DNA of 64,000 nt, from NCBI RefSeq assembly GCF_000759795.1, contig NZ_BBMZ01000003.1:18507-82506 (forward strand), given 5' to 3'. The notes beneath the pieces are model-generated. The model saw only the letters and a list, made by a program, of their open reading frames with translations, was not told where the DNA came from and did no database searches. The translations under genes were made by a program, and so were the position numbers. This document shows, one piece after another, positions 46,639 through 58,140 of this stretch (positions are counted from its first letter, which is position 1; each line of letters begins with the position of its first letter). The stretch comes from Pseudescherichia vulneris NBRC 102420 (GTDB lineage: Bacteria; Pseudomonadota; Gammaproteobacteria; Enterobacterales; Enterobacteriaceae).

Positions 46639-47052
46639 AACTACAGACGTCCTCAATGAAGCACCATTCCGTGTACCGGAGCGATACATACTGAAAGGGG
46701 TGTGATTAGCGTTGCTTAGTAAAGCGGGGTTTTTTAACGCGCATTATCAGTACCATTTGCATGGTATCAAGTGCAACCCTTTAAGATGAGGGTCTTTCAC
46801 CGCAAAAGTGCATAAGAAGCGACTTTTATCCCACACTTAATGCATAACTATATGTTATGGATAAGCTTTTCATTACTCATCCTGCAAACATCACCAATGG
46901 TGATTATTTCCCTTCAAAGATTCATTTGCTGAATTTTCAACCATTCAAACAATGCGTGATCTTCCGCCCAAAAAGTAAACAAAGCCGTGCTTCACTCTTC
47001 CCTTAACGTTTCCGTGACATATCCTTAACATCTTACAAGGAGAACAAAAGCC
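46639..47052. other. gltP/acs divergent intergenic region (414 bp)
   Basis: No gene is supported. acs should be driven from here by CRP-dependent promoters; AATGCGTGATCTTCCGCCC at about 46954-46972 is a weak CRP-like match. E. coli has the nrfABCDEFG operon at this place; no trace of it is seen. Confidence 0.5.
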
Positions 47053-49011
47053 ATGAGCCAAATACATAAACACTCTGTTCCCGCCAATATCGCGGAAAAT
47101 TGCCTGATTAACCCGGAGCAGTATGAGGCGAAATATCAGCAATCCGTCAGCGACCCTGACACCTTCTGGGGTGAAGAGGGCAAAATTCTTGACTGGATCC
47201 GGCCTTATCAGAAGGTAAAAAATACCTCCTTCGCGCCGGGTAACGTCTCTATTAAATGGTATGAGGATGGCACGCTCAACCTGGCCGCCAACTGTCTCGA
47301 CAGGCACCTGGCCGAGCGCGGTGACCAGACGGCCATTATCTGGGAGGGCGATGACGCCCAGCAGAGCAAACATATCTCCTGGCGTGAACTGCACGCCGAC
47401 GTCTGCCGCTTCGCTAACGTCCTGCTGGCGCTGGGCATCAAAAAAGGCGACGTGGTAGCGATCTATATGCCGATGGTGCCGGAAGCGGCGGTGGCGATGC
47501 TCGCCTGCGCACGCATCGGGGCTATTCACTCCGTGATCTTTGGCGGCTTCTCACCGGAAGCGGTAGCCGGACGCATTATCGACTCCAGCTCGCGACTGGT
47601 GATCACCGCCGACGAGGGCGTGCGTGCCGGACGCAGCATCCCGCTGAAAAAGAACGTTGACGATGCGCTGAAAAACCCCAACGTAACCACTATTGAACAC
47701 GTGGTGGTATTCAAGCGTACCGGGGGCAGTATTGAGTGGCAGGAGGGGCGCGATCTCTGGTGGAGCGACGTGATGGCGCAGGCCAGCAGCGAGCACCAGC
47801 CGGTAGAGATGAACGCGGAAGATCCGCTCTTTATCCTCTATACCTCCGGCTCCACCGGCAAGCCAAAAGGGGTGCTGCACACCACCGGCGGCTATCTGGT
47901 CTACGCGGCCACCACCTTTAAGTATGTCTTTGATTACCATCCGGGCGACATCTACTGGTGCACCGCCGACGTTGGCTGGGTCACCGGTCACAGCTATCTG
48001 CTCTACGGTCCGCTGGCCTGCGGGGCGACTACCCTGATGTTTGAGGGCGTGCCAAATTGGCCTACCCCGGCGCGCATGGCGCAGGTAGTCGATAAGCACC
48101 AGGTTAATATTCTTTATACTGCGCCGACGGCGATCCGTGCCCTGATGGCGGAAGGCGACAAGGCCATTGACGGTACCGACCGCTCGTCGCTGCGCATCCT
48201 CGGCTCGGTGGGTGAACCGATCAACCCGGAAGCCTGGGAGTGGTACTGGAAGAAGATCGGTAATGAGAAGTGCCCGGTCATCGACACCTGGTGGCAAACC
48301 GAAACCGGAGGCTTCATGATCGCTCCGCTGCCGGGCGCAACCGAGCTGAAAGCGGGCTCTGCGACCCGTCCCTTCTTTGGCGTTCAGCCTGCACTGGTGG
48401 ATAACGAAGGTACGCCGCTAGAAGGTGCTACCGAAGGCAATCTGGCAATAGTCGACTCCTGGCCTGGGCAGGCGCGTACGCTGTTTGGCGATCACGAGCG
48501 CTTTGAGCAGACCTACTTCTCAACCTTTAAAAACATGTACTTCAGCGGCGACGGCGCGCGGCGCGACGAGGACGGCTACTACTGGATCACTGGCCGCGTG
48601 GACGACGTGCTCAACGTCTCCGGTCATCGCCTCGGCACGGCGGAGATTGAATCCGCCCTGGTCTCGCATCCGAAAATCGCGGAAGCGGCGGTAGTGGGTA
48701 TTCCTCACAACATTAAAGGCCAGGCGATCTATGCCTATGTCACGCTGAACCACGGCGAAGAGCCGTCCCCGGCGCTCTACACCGAAGTGCGCAACTGGGT
48801 ACGCAAAGAGATCGGCCCGCTGGCCACGCCGGACGTGCTGCACTGGACTGACTCGCTGCCGAAAACGCGCTCCGGCAAAATCATGCGCCGCATTTTGCGC
48901 AAGATTGCCGCAGGGGACACCAGCAACCTCGGGGATACCTCAACGCTGGCCGATCCGGGCGTGGTAGAAAAACTGCTCGAAGAGAAGCAGGGTATCACCA
49001 TGCCGTCGTAA
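47053..49011 (+). CDS. acs: Acetyl-CoA synthetase
   Basis: A 652-residue AMP-forming enzyme converting acetate, ATP and CoA to acetyl-CoA, used for acetate scavenging. The P-loop-like motif [12 protein letters not shown] lies at about residues 262-273, WWQTETGG at about 413-420, and the regulatory acetylated lysine is in TRSGKIMRR near the C-terminus (about residue 609). Length equals E. coli Acs. AAGGAG precedes the ATG. It leads the acs-yjcH-actP operon. Confidence 0.97.
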   Translation: MSQIHKHSVPANIAENCLINPEQYEAKYQQSVSDPDTFWGEEGKILDWIRPYQKVKNTSFAPGNVSIKWYEDGTLNLAANCLDRHLAERGDQTAIIWEGDDAQQSKHISWRELHADVCRFANVLLALGIKKGDVVAIYMPMVPEAAVAMLACARIGAIHSVIFGGFSPEAVAGRIIDSSSRLVITADEGVRAGRSIPLKKNVDDALKNPNVTTIEHVVVFKRTGGSIEWQEGRDLWWSDVMAQASSEHQPVEMNAEDPLFILYTSGSTGKPKGVLHTTGGYLVYAATTFKYVFDYHPGDIYWCTADVGWVTGHSYLLYGPLACGATTLMFEGVPNWPTPARMAQVVDKHQVNILYTAPTAIRALMAEGDKAIDGTDRSSLRILGSVGEPINPEAWEWYWKKIGNEKCPVIDTWWQTETGGFMIAPLPGATELKAGSATRPFFGVQPALVDNEGTPLEGATEGNLAIVDSWPGQARTLFGDHERFEQTYFSTFKNMYFSGDGARRDEDGYYWITGRVDDVLNVSGHRLGTAEIESALVSHPKIAEAAVVGIPHNIKGQAIYAYVTLNHGEEPSPALYTEVRNWVRKEIGPLATPDVLHWTDSLPKTRSGKIMRRILRKIAAGDTSNLGDTSTLADPGVVEKLLEEKQGITMPS

Positions 49012-49025
49012 CGATTCCATCCTCA

Positions 49026-49047
49026 CCCTCTCCCGTATGGGAGAGGG
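49026..49047 (+). repeat. Hairpin between acs and yjcH
   Basis: CCCTCTCCC-GTAT-GGGAGAGGG is a perfect 9-bp stem, followed by an AT-rich stretch with no strong T run. It may stabilise acs mRNA or partly attenuate the downstream genes. Confidence 0.65.
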
Positions 49048-49092
49048 AATAATAAAAACCCTCCCCTACAAAATACGTCTGGAGACTCTGTG

Positions 49093-51053
<1,961 letters not shown>

Positions 51054-51062
51054 TCCTCCCCT

Positions 51063-51083
51063 CCCCGGCCATTCTGGCCGGGG
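51063..51083 (+). terminator. Hairpin after actP
   Basis: CCCCGGCCA-TTC-TGGCCGGGG is a perfect 9-bp GC-rich stem 10 bp past the stop. It lacks a T run, so termination efficiency is uncertain. Confidence 0.6.
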
Positions 51084-51159
51084 ATCACAGTTCTCTTCTT
51101 ACCGTCGCGATACAGTACCCCAACCTATTTGAAACGCTGTTTTAATAAGAGAGGATACG

Positions 51160-52449
51160 ATGAAGCGATATGCCCTTGTCGGAACCGGTGGTCGGGCCGG
51201 ACTGTACATCTCTGCGATTGGCGGTCAATGGCGCGAAACGGCGCAGCTGGTAGCCTTCTGCGATACCAACCAGACGCGGATGGACTATGCCAATCAGCTG
51301 TTACAGAGCAGTGATAGCGAGCCGGTCTCCACCTGGAAAGCAGCGCAGTTTGCAGAGATGATCCGCGAAACACGGCCGGATACGATTATTGTCACCACCA
51401 TGGATCGCACCCACGATGACTATATTGTGCGGGCGCTGCGGGCCGGGTGCGACGTCATCACCGAAAAGCCAATGACCATTGATGAGCAGCGCGCCCTGCG
51501 TATCCTCGATGCTATCGAAGAGACGGGCCGCAGCGTACGCGTGGCTTTTAACTACCGTTACGCTCCACACCACAGCAAGGTACGCGAGCTGCTGATGAAC
51601 GGTACGATTGGCGAGGTCTACTCCGTCCATTTTGAGTGGCTGCTCAACACCGAACACGGCGCGGACTACTTCCGCCGCTGGCACCGGGAGAAGCGCAACA
51701 GCGGCGGTCTGCTGGTGCATAAATCGACTCACCATTTTGACCTAATGAACTTCTGGCTGGGAAGCTATCCCGAGCGCGTCTATGCCGAGGGCGGGCTACG
51801 CTTCTACGGGAAAGAGAATGCCGAGCGACGCGGCGTCACGCAGTTCTATCCCCGCGCTCACGGCTATGAGCAGGCGAAAGCGGATCCCTTTGCATTACAG
51901 ATGGCCGACAACGCCCAGCTAAAAGCACTCTACCTCGATGCCGAACATGAAGATAACTACTTCCGCGACCAGAGCGTGTTTAGCGACGGGATTACGATTG
52001 AAGACACTATGTCGGTGCTGGTGAAGTACCAAAACCAGGTGCAGCTCACCTACTCTCTGAATGCCTATCTGCCCTGGGAGGGGCTGAACGTGGTGTTTAA
52101 CGGCAGCGCGGGACGGCTGGAGATGAAGCTGGTAGAGAAGTCCTACGTTAACGCTGGCGGCGCACGTGAGAACGAGGGTAGCCTGGAAGGGTGCGACATC
52201 ACGGTCTTCCCGATGTTTGCCGCGCCGTGGAAGGCGGAGTTCACCGTTGGCGAAGGCGGCCACGGCGGCGGAGATAACGCCATGCTGGCGGATCTATTCG
52301 GCGAGCCGGGGGACGATCCACTCAAGCGCGCCGCCGATCATCGGGCGGGCGCGATGTCGATCCTCACCGGTATTGCCGGGAATATCTCCATGCAGCAGCA
52401 GCGCCCGGTTAACTTCCGCGAATTTGAGCTGGTCGCCCGATTGAAGTAA
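51160..52449 (+). CDS. Gfo/Idh/MocA-family oxidoreductase
   Basis: A 429-residue NAD(P)-dependent dehydrogenase. The Rossmann loop is YALVGTGGRAGLYISAIGG; the family EKP motif appears as DVITEKPMTIDEQ near residue 105, and the C-terminal substrate-binding domain contains NSGGLLVHKSTHHFDLMNFWLG with the catalytic His-x-x-His/Asp region. Most members oxidise or reduce sugars and inositols. It is a single gene between actP and the cidAB pair, with GAGG upstream of the ATG. The substrate is unknown, and there is no adjacent transporter. Confidence 0.86.
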   Translation: MKRYALVGTGGRAGLYISAIGGQWRETAQLVAFCDTNQTRMDYANQLLQSSDSEPVSTWKAAQFAEMIRETRPDTIIVTTMDRTHDDYIVRALRAGCDVITEKPMTIDEQRALRILDAIEETGRSVRVAFNYRYAPHHSKVRELLMNGTIGEVYSVHFEWLLNTEHGADYFRRWHREKRNSGGLLVHKSTHHFDLMNFWLGSYPERVYAEGGLRFYGKENAERRGVTQFYPRAHGYEQAKADPFALQMADNAQLKALYLDAEHEDNYFRDQSVFSDGITIEDTMSVLVKYQNQVQLTYSLNAYLPWEGLNVVFNGSAGRLEMKLVEKSYVNAGGARENEGSLEGCDITVFPMFAAPWKAEFTVGEGGHGGGDNAMLADLFGEPGDDPLKRAADHRAGAMSILTGIAGNISMQQQRPVNFREFELVARLK

Positions 52450-52464
52450 AGCCTACGCCGCTGG

Positions 52465-53154
52465 TCAGAACATGATCCGTGCGACCAGCGGCGCAATCAG
52501 CACCATCACCACGCCGGAGAGCATCATTACCAGGCTGGCAACAACGCCCTCCTGCTGACCCAGCTCGTAGGATCGCGCCGTCCCCGCCCCGTGCGAGGCT
52601 GCGCCAAAGCCAGCCCCTTTCGCCATACCTTCCCGAATGGCGAGGCGCAGAAACAGCATATCCCCCACCGCCATCCCGAAGACGCCCGTGACTACCACAA
52701 ACAGCGCCACCAGATCCGGCTGGCCTCCCAGCGGTCCGGCGGCGGCCAGCGCAAAGGGCGTAGTAACCGAACGCACCGCCAGGCTGCGCTGGATCTCATC
52801 CGGCAGGGTAAACAGACGCGCCAGCCATACCGAGCTGGTCACCGCCACCACCGTCGCGGTGACCGTCCCGGCGGTGAGCGACATCCAGTGACGCTTGATC
52901 ATAGGCAGGTTGTCATAGACCGGCACGGCAAAGGCGATGGTTGCCGGACCGAGCAGCCACAGCAGCCAGTGCGCCTCACCCATGTAGTTCTGATAGGAGA
53001 TATGACCGAACACCAGCATCAGCACCAGTACAATCGGCGTGCAGACCAGCGGCATCAGCGGCAACGTGCGAAAGCGGCGATAGAGCCTTTTATTGGCAAA
53101 GTAGATGAGCAGCGTGACGGCCAGGCAGAGCAGTCCCATTTGAAAGTCAGTCAT
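52465..53154 (-). CDS. CidB/LrgB-family membrane protein
   Basis: A 229-residue integral membrane protein of the LrgB/CidB family (E. coli YohK relative). Conserved blocks FAVPVYDNLPMIKRHW, SVTTPFALAAAGPLGG and FGAASHGAGTARS are present; about seven TM segments. In gram-positives the pair affects murein hydrolase activity and cell death; pyruvate or small-acid transport has also been shown for relatives. It overlaps the cidA-like gene by 4 bp. Confidence 0.88.
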   Translation of the reverse strand: MTDFQMGLLCLAVTLLIYFANKRLYRRFRTLPLMPLVCTPIVLVLMLVFGHISYQNYMGEAHWLLWLLGPATIAFAVPVYDNLPMIKRHWMSLTAGTVTATVVAVTSSVWLARLFTLPDEIQRSLAVRSVTTPFALAAAGPLGGQPDLVALFVVVTGVFGMAVGDMLFLRLAIREGMAKGAGFGAASHGAGTARSYELGQQEGVVASLVMMLSGVVMVLIAPLVARIMF

Positions 53155-53558
53155 GGCCGCTGCCTGCGCAGTTCGTAGCGGTAGACCTTATCCACCACCC
53201 AGGCCGTTGCCCCGAGAACCATCAGCGTGCTGAGGGCGATGACGGCGAAAATACGCCAGCCGTCGATCAGCAGCAGCTGGGCGTAGTTCACCACCGCCAC
53301 CACCGCAGGCACAAAAAAGAGCAGCATCTCTGCCAGCAGCCAGCTTGCTCCGGCCCGCACCCATTTCAGGGGAACAATGCGGCACGTCACCAGCGCGAGC
53401 AGAATAATCATGCCCACCAGGTTAGCGGGCAGCGGCAGGCTGAGCCATTGCACAAGGTGCTGGGCCATGACAAAGAGTCCGGCATAGAGCAGCACCTGCA
53501 GCGGGATTTGCAGTCGGCGCAGGAGAGCAGGCGTAACACGGCTTAACGCCACGTCCAT
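53151..53558 (-). CDS. CidA/LrgA-family holin-like protein
   Basis: A 135-residue membrane protein with four hydrophobic segments and the family core LSLPLPANLVGMIILLALV and FFVPAVVAVVNY. The start at 53558 is chosen because the length and N-terminus then fit the family; the open frame continues upstream to 53669 but would overlap the divergent LysR gene. It is coupled to the cidB-like gene (ATGA) and controlled presumably by the divergent LysR regulator. Confidence 0.84.
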   Translation of the reverse strand: MDVALSRVTPALLRRLQIPLQVLLYAGLFVMAQHLVQWLSLPLPANLVGMIILLALVTCRIVPLKWVRAGASWLLAEMLLFFVPAVVAVVNYAQLLLIDGWRIFAVIALSTLMVLGATAWVVDKVYRYELRRQRP

Positions 53559-53661
53559 TAGGGTATGTCCATGAAATGTGATCGGAGACACAGTATAGAG
53601 AGCCACTACAGCGGGTTGAAATGAATTAAAATCATCGCAAACATAGTTGAAAGGAATAGTC

Positions 53662-54576
53662 ATGGACATCAGAACGCTGCGCTATTTTGTGGAGGTCGTG
53701 CGCCAGCAGAGTTTCACCCGCGCAGCGGAGCGGCTGTTCGTCACCCAGCCCACGATCAGCAAGATGCTAAAAAACCTGGAGGATGAGCTGAACACCACCC
53801 TGCTGATCCGCGACGGACGCAGGCTGCTGCTCACCGATACCGGTCGGGTGGTCTTTGAACGTGGCCAGGCCATCCTTGCCGAGTTCCGTCAGCTGGAGGC
53901 CGAGCTGGACGATATTCAGCATCTCAACAAAGGGGTGCTGCGACTGGGCATACCGCCGATGGTGGGGATGCTGATGGCCGGACCGATCGGCCTGTTTCGC
54001 CAGCGCCATCCCGGCGTGGAGCTGAAAATCGCCGAATTTGGCGGCTTAACGGTCCAGCAGGCAGTAATGAACGGCGAGCTGGATCTGGCGATGACGGCGC
54101 TGCCGGTAGAGGAGGAGAGCGCCCTCACCACCCTCCCCCTATTTAGCCATCCGCTGTGCGTGCTGGTGCCCCGCTCCGGCGACTGGCTGAAATGCGAGGC
54201 GGTCTCTCCCGAGATGCTGGCCGACCATCCGCTGCTGATCTACAACGAGGATTTTGCCCTCAGCCAGCAGCTGATGCAGCTCTTCAACCGGCATGATGTG
54301 AAGCCGCGCATCGCCGTGCGCAGCGGCCAGTGGGATTTTCTGGCGGCGATGGTGCAGGCGGGGGTGGGGATTGCGATTTTGCCGGAGCCTATCTGTCAGC
54401 GGCTGGACAAGCAGACGCTGCGTTGGATCCCTTTGCAGAGCGATTTGCAGTGGCAGCTGGGAATGATCTGGCGGGAAGGAGTCTATCTGTCGCACAGTGC
54501 CCAGGCATGGTTGGCGTGCTGCGAAGGGTTCTGGCTACCGCCGAACCTGGCAACGCCGGGTGGCGGCTTCGCCTGA
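53662..54576 (+). CDS. LysR-family regulator divergent from cidAB (CidR-like)
   Basis: A 304-residue LTTR. The N-terminal helix-turn-helix MDIRTLRYFVEVVRQQSFTRAAERLFVTQPTISKMLKNLEDEL is followed by the two-lobed effector domain. The layout, divergent from a cidAB pair, matches CidR systems, which respond to acetate or pyruvate metabolites in gram-positives. The ATG at 53662 begins the family consensus. The last residues (TPGGGFA) and the stop codon are encoded by a REP element, so the tail is recent. Confidence 0.87.
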   Translation: MDIRTLRYFVEVVRQQSFTRAAERLFVTQPTISKMLKNLEDELNTTLLIRDGRRLLLTDTGRVVFERGQAILAEFRQLEAELDDIQHLNKGVLRLGIPPMVGMLMAGPIGLFRQRHPGVELKIAEFGGLTVQQAVMNGELDLAMTALPVEEESALTTLPLFSHPLCVLVPRSGDWLKCEAVSPEMLADHPLLIYNEDFALSQQLMQLFNRHDVKPRIAVRSGQWDFLAAMVQAGVGIAILPEPICQRLDKQTLRWIPLQSDLQWQLGMIWREGVYLSHSAQAWLACCEGFWLPPNLATPGGGFA

Positions 54577-54636
54577 CCCGGCCTACAGACGACATCATGC
54601 CCCCGTAGGCCCGGTAAGCGTAGCGCCACCGGGCAA
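54553..54636. repeat. BIME: two REP elements in inverted orientation
   Basis: Element A (54553-54585, GCCGGGTGGCGGCTTCGCC then TGACCCGGCCTAC) and element B (54603-54635, CCCCGTAGGCCCGGTAAGCG then TAGCGCCACCGGGC) face each other between the convergent LysR and yjcE genes. This is the usual bacterial interspersed mosaic element layout. Confidence 0.88.
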
Positions 54637-54641
54637 GACAG

Positions 54642-56288
54642 CTACTTATTCTCTATCAGCAACGCTTCCAGCAGGTCGAGATCGTGCAGCAGCTTCTGCA
54701 TCGTCTCGTTGCTGATCTGCCGCGTTGCCCGCAGGTGATACAGCTCGGCGCGCTCGGAGCGCAGCGCGGCCAGACGGAAACGACGCTCAAGGTTCTCCTC
54801 CTGCAACGATCCCTCAGCGTTGTTACGCCCGTCGGCTCGGCGACGCAGGTTACCGATCACCCGCGAGCTCACCTCGGTCAACAGCTGGTCATCGATATTC
54901 TCTTCGCTGCTGGCCGCCAGACGCTCCTGCATCTTCTGGATCGCCACAATCGCGACATCGGCAGTGACCGAACGCGCCAAACGTTCTTCTTTTGCCTGCT
55001 GGGCATGATCGCCCACTTCCATATGCTGGAGCAGCATCGGCAGCATCACCACGCCGATAAACAGCGAGAAGAGGATCACACCGGCAGCGAGGAACACCAG
55101 CTCGTAGCGGGCCGGGAAGACGTTACCGTCCGGCAGCAGCAGCGGAATAGAGAGCACGCCCGCGAGGGTAATGGCCCCGCGCACACCGGCGAAAGAGGCG
55201 ATCAGCAGCTCGCGGGTGGTCCACGAGCCGAACTCCATCGGCTTCTTGGTTAAGAAGCGCTGACTGAATTTTTTCATCGTCCACAGCCAGCCGAAACGCA
55301 CCAGCATCAGCGCGGCATAGATCAGCACGATGTCGGTAAACAGCATCCAGGTTTCGACGTTGGGATCGGCCTCGGCGGCCACCAGCGAGGACTCGAGGAT
55401 CCCCGGCAGTTGCAGGCCCAGCAGCAGGAACACCATGCCGTTAAACACAAACTCCAGCATCGCCCAGGTGCTGTTGGCGCGCAGGCGCATCGCCAGCGGC
55501 GCGCGGCGCATCACCCCGGAGCGGGTGATGGTCATCCCTGCTGCCACGGCGGCCAGAATGCCCGAGAAGCCAATGTGTTCTGCAATCAGGTAGGAGGCAA
55601 ACGGCAGCAGGAATAGCAGCACGATCTGCGTCGCTGGCTCATCGCCGCCCCAGCGGCTAAGGAAGCGCAGCGAGCGACCGTACAGCCAGCTCACGATGAA
55701 GCCTGCCAGGATACCGCCTACCGCCACCTTAAGGAACTCGACCGAGGCCCCGCCGACGGTAAACACCATCGTGCCCATCGCCACCGCGACGGCAAACTTC
55801 AGCGAAACCAGGCCCGAGGCGTCATTCATTAACGCTTCGCCCTGCAGAATACCCATGATTTTTTTCGGGATGCGTCCTTCTCCAACGATGCCGGAGAGCG
55901 CCACGGCGTCAGTTGGGGAAAGTACGGCCGCCAGCGCTAAGGCCGGCACCAGCGGAATACCCGGTACGATCCAGTAGATAAGGAAGCCGATGCCCACGAC
56001 GGTGACCAGCACCAGCGCCAACGCCAGACCGAGGATCTCCCGCCCGTGTTCAAGGAATTCCCGCGTCGGCGTTTTCCAGCCGTCGGCGAACAGCAGCGGT
56101 GGAATGAACAGCACCAGAAACAGCTCGGGATCGAACTCAACGTGCAGGCCAAACGTCGGCAGCGCCAGCATTGCGCCGATGGCAATCTGCATCAGCGGCA
56201 GCGGGATCTGGAACGGTAATACGCGCGTGATGACGCCGGAGAGAGAGACCACAAGGGTCATGATGAGAATGGTAAAGAAGATTTCCAT
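54642..56288 (-). CDS. yjcE: Na+/H+ antiporter YjcE (CPA1 family)
   Basis: A 548-residue cation:proton antiporter. Twelve TM segments include FIPPLLFADGWKTPTREFLEHGREI, SPTDAVALSGIVGEG (ion-site aspartate) and GEALMNDASGLVSLKFAVA; a cytoplasmic tail of about 130 residues follows (EENLERRFRLAALRSERAELYHLRATRQ). The ATG at 56288 matches the E. coli start MEIFFTILIMTLVVSLSGV. In E. coli its physiological role is poorly defined. Confidence 0.94.
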   Translation of the reverse strand: MEIFFTILIMTLVVSLSGVITRVLPFQIPLPLMQIAIGAMLALPTFGLHVEFDPELFLVLFIPPLLFADGWKTPTREFLEHGREILGLALALVLVTVVGIGFLIYWIVPGIPLVPALALAAVLSPTDAVALSGIVGEGRIPKKIMGILQGEALMNDASGLVSLKFAVAVAMGTMVFTVGGASVEFLKVAVGGILAGFIVSWLYGRSLRFLSRWGGDEPATQIVLLFLLPFASYLIAEHIGFSGILAAVAAGMTITRSGVMRRAPLAMRLRANSTWAMLEFVFNGMVFLLLGLQLPGILESSLVAAEADPNVETWMLFTDIVLIYAALMLVRFGWLWTMKKFSQRFLTKKPMEFGSWTTRELLIASFAGVRGAITLAGVLSIPLLLPDGNVFPARYELVFLAAGVILFSLFIGVVMLPMLLQHMEVGDHAQQAKEERLARSVTADVAIVAIQKMQERLAASSEENIDDQLLTEVSSRVIGNLRRRADGRNNAEGSLQEENLERRFRLAALRSERAELYHLRATRQISNETMQKLLHDLDLLEALLIENK

Positions 56289-56401
56289 GCGTTCCCTGTT
56301 TGCGATGTTTTTTATATCGAGAGGTGACGAACGATGACGAGGCATCATGCCTCTCATAATAGAACATGCAGGCTAACGCAAAGGAAACAAGATGTGCCTT
56401 A

Positions 56402-56437
56402 AAAAATAAAAATGGGCAGCCTAAGCCACCCATTTTA
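56402..56437 (-). terminator. Terminator of ghxP
   Basis: On the minus strand AAAATGGGTGGC-TTAG-GCTGCCCATTTTT with one mismatch is followed by a T-rich run, about 15 bp past the ghxP stop. Confidence 0.8.
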
Positions 56438-56451
56438 AAGCGCAGAGAGGC

Positions 56452-57801
56452 TTAAATTGCCCAGCCACCCGCGTAGAAGGCTACCAGCGCAATGGCGATC
56501 ACCACCGTGCCGATATTCAGACGACGCCATTCGCCAGAGACGATGCGGCCAATCACCAGCGAGGCGAAGCCGATCATGATGCCGGTAACGATGTTACAGG
56601 TCAGCACAATAAAGACGGCGGTGATCAGACCGGCCATCGCATCAACAAAATCGGCAAAGTCGATTTTAGCTACGTTGCTGAGCATCAGCAGGCCCACGTA
56701 CATCAGCGCCGGGGCCGTGGCGTAGGCCGGAACCAGGTAGGAGAGCGGAGAAAGGAACAGGATCAGCAGGAACAGCACGCCGACGATAATCGCCGTCAGG
56801 CCAGTTTTACCGCCCGCCGCCGTACCGGCCGCCGATTCGATATAAACCGCTGCCGGGGCTGCACCCACCAGACCGGAGAAGACGCTGCTCAGGGAGTCGG
56901 TGGTCAGCGCTTTGCCGCCGTCGATAATCTGGCCGTCTTTATCCAGCAGGTTTGCCTGGCCGGCTACCGCGCGGATAGTTCCGGTGGCATCAAACACCGC
57001 CGTCATCACCAGCGCCAGCACGCTTGGCAGCACCAGCGGATTCAGCGCACCAACGATGTCCAGGCTACCGATCAGCGAGTTGCCTTGATCATCGCTCAGC
57101 GACGGCATGGCGAAAATACCGGAGAAGTGTACGGTCGGATCGAAAATCAGGCCCACAATCGACACGCCAATGATGGTCAGCAGAATGCCGCCCGGCACCT
57201 TCAGCTTCTCCAGGCCAATAATCACTGCCAGGCCAATCAGAGACATGATCACCGGGAAGCTGTCGAAGTTGCCCAGCGCCACCGGCAGCCCTTCAATTGG
57301 GTTTTTCACCACCAGGCCAACGCCGTTGGCGGCGATCAGCAGCAGGAACAGGCCGATACCGATCCCGGTACCGTGCGCCACGCCCTGCGGCAGGTTGCGC
57401 AGGATCCAGCTACGAATGCCGGTGGCAGAGATCACGGTAAACAGGACGCCCATCAGGAACACTGCGCCAAGGGCGACCGGAACGCTGATCTGCTGGCCCA
57501 GCACCAGGCTGAAGGCGGTAAAGGCGGTCAGTGAAATAGCACAGCCAATCGCCAGCGGCAGGTTTGCCCACAGTCCCATGACGATAGAGCCCACACCGGC
57601 CACCAGACAGGTAGCAACGAACACCGCGGCGGGTGGGAAACCCGCTTTTCCTAACATGCCAGGAACGACGATCACGGAGTAGACCATTGCGAGGAAGGTG
57701 GTTAACCCGGCGACCACTTCCTGACGAACGGTGCTGCCACGAGCAGAAATTTTAAACCAGGCGTCAAGCGAACCGCCGGTACGCGCTGAAGGCGTAGACA
57801 T
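56452..57801 (-). CDS. ghxP: Guanine/hypoxanthine permease GhxP
   Basis: A 449-residue NCS2-type (AzgA-like) purine transporter that imports guanine and hypoxanthine by proton symport. The start [39 protein letters not shown] and the core [21 protein letters not shown] and [19 protein letters not shown] match E. coli YjcD/GhxP. The ATG at 57801 gives that length; an earlier ATG at 57852 is unconserved. PurR-like boxes lie upstream. Confidence 0.95.
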   Translation of the reverse strand: MSTPSARTGGSLDAWFKISARGSTVRQEVVAGLTTFLAMVYSVIVVPGMLGKAGFPPAAVFVATCLVAGVGSIVMGLWANLPLAIGCAISLTAFTAFSLVLGQQISVPVALGAVFLMGVLFTVISATGIRSWILRNLPQGVAHGTGIGIGLFLLLIAANGVGLVVKNPIEGLPVALGNFDSFPVIMSLIGLAVIIGLEKLKVPGGILLTIIGVSIVGLIFDPTVHFSGIFAMPSLSDDQGNSLIGSLDIVGALNPLVLPSVLALVMTAVFDATGTIRAVAGQANLLDKDGQIIDGGKALTTDSLSSVFSGLVGAAPAAVYIESAAGTAAGGKTGLTAIIVGVLFLLILFLSPLSYLVPAYATAPALMYVGLLMLSNVAKIDFADFVDAMAGLITAVFIVLTCNIVTGIMIGFASLVIGRIVSGEWRRLNIGTVVIAIALVAFYAGGWAI

Positions 57802-57911
57802 AGAAAACATCCCCTGAAGAGTTTTATTTTTCGTTGTTAGCGTGGTGGACAATCCACTGCCCGTTAAACGTCATCGTTCCGAAACAGGTTGTGGCTAAGC
57901 AGAGCCACAAA

Positions 57912-57927
57912 AAGCAAACGTTTAACT
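57912..57927. promoter_or_regulatory. PurR-like operator 1 upstream of ghxP
   Basis: AAGCAAACGTTTAACT matches the PurR consensus ANGCAANCGNTTNCNT at all fixed positions but one. It lies about 110 bp before the ghxP start. Confidence 0.6.
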
Positions 57928-57954
57928 CCGCGCAAACAAAACGGCTGTAAAAAA

Positions 57955-57970
57955 AGGCAAACGATTATCT
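57955..57970. promoter_or_regulatory. PurR-like operator 2 upstream of ghxP
   Basis: AGGCAAACGATTATCT matches ANGCAANCGNTTNCNT at all fixed positions but one. It lies about 155 bp before ghxP. Confidence 0.55.
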
Positions 57971-58053
57971 AGCCTTCATAGGGGGTATTTCAACTTAACT
58001 TTGCCGGTTTTTATTAAATTTCCCCTATGATGGTGAAAAAGCAGGCAGTGGAT

Positions 58054-58069
58054 GCGCAAACGTTATCGT
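58054..58069. promoter_or_regulatory. PurR-like operator 3 upstream of ghxP
   Basis: GCGCAAACGTTATCGT matches the PurR consensus with two deviations. It is about 253 bp from ghxP and may be less important. Apart from these boxes the 57802-58140 spacer shows nothing. Confidence 0.4.
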
Positions 58070-58140
58070 CTATGCGCAACCCTACAACGATTTAACCAGG
58101 CACGTGCCCGCGTCTCGTCATCCATCATCCTTTCGCATGA

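Noticed and set aside
46954..46972. A CRP site for acs
   Set aside because: The left half is good but the right half matches poorly; mentioned only as a weak candidate.
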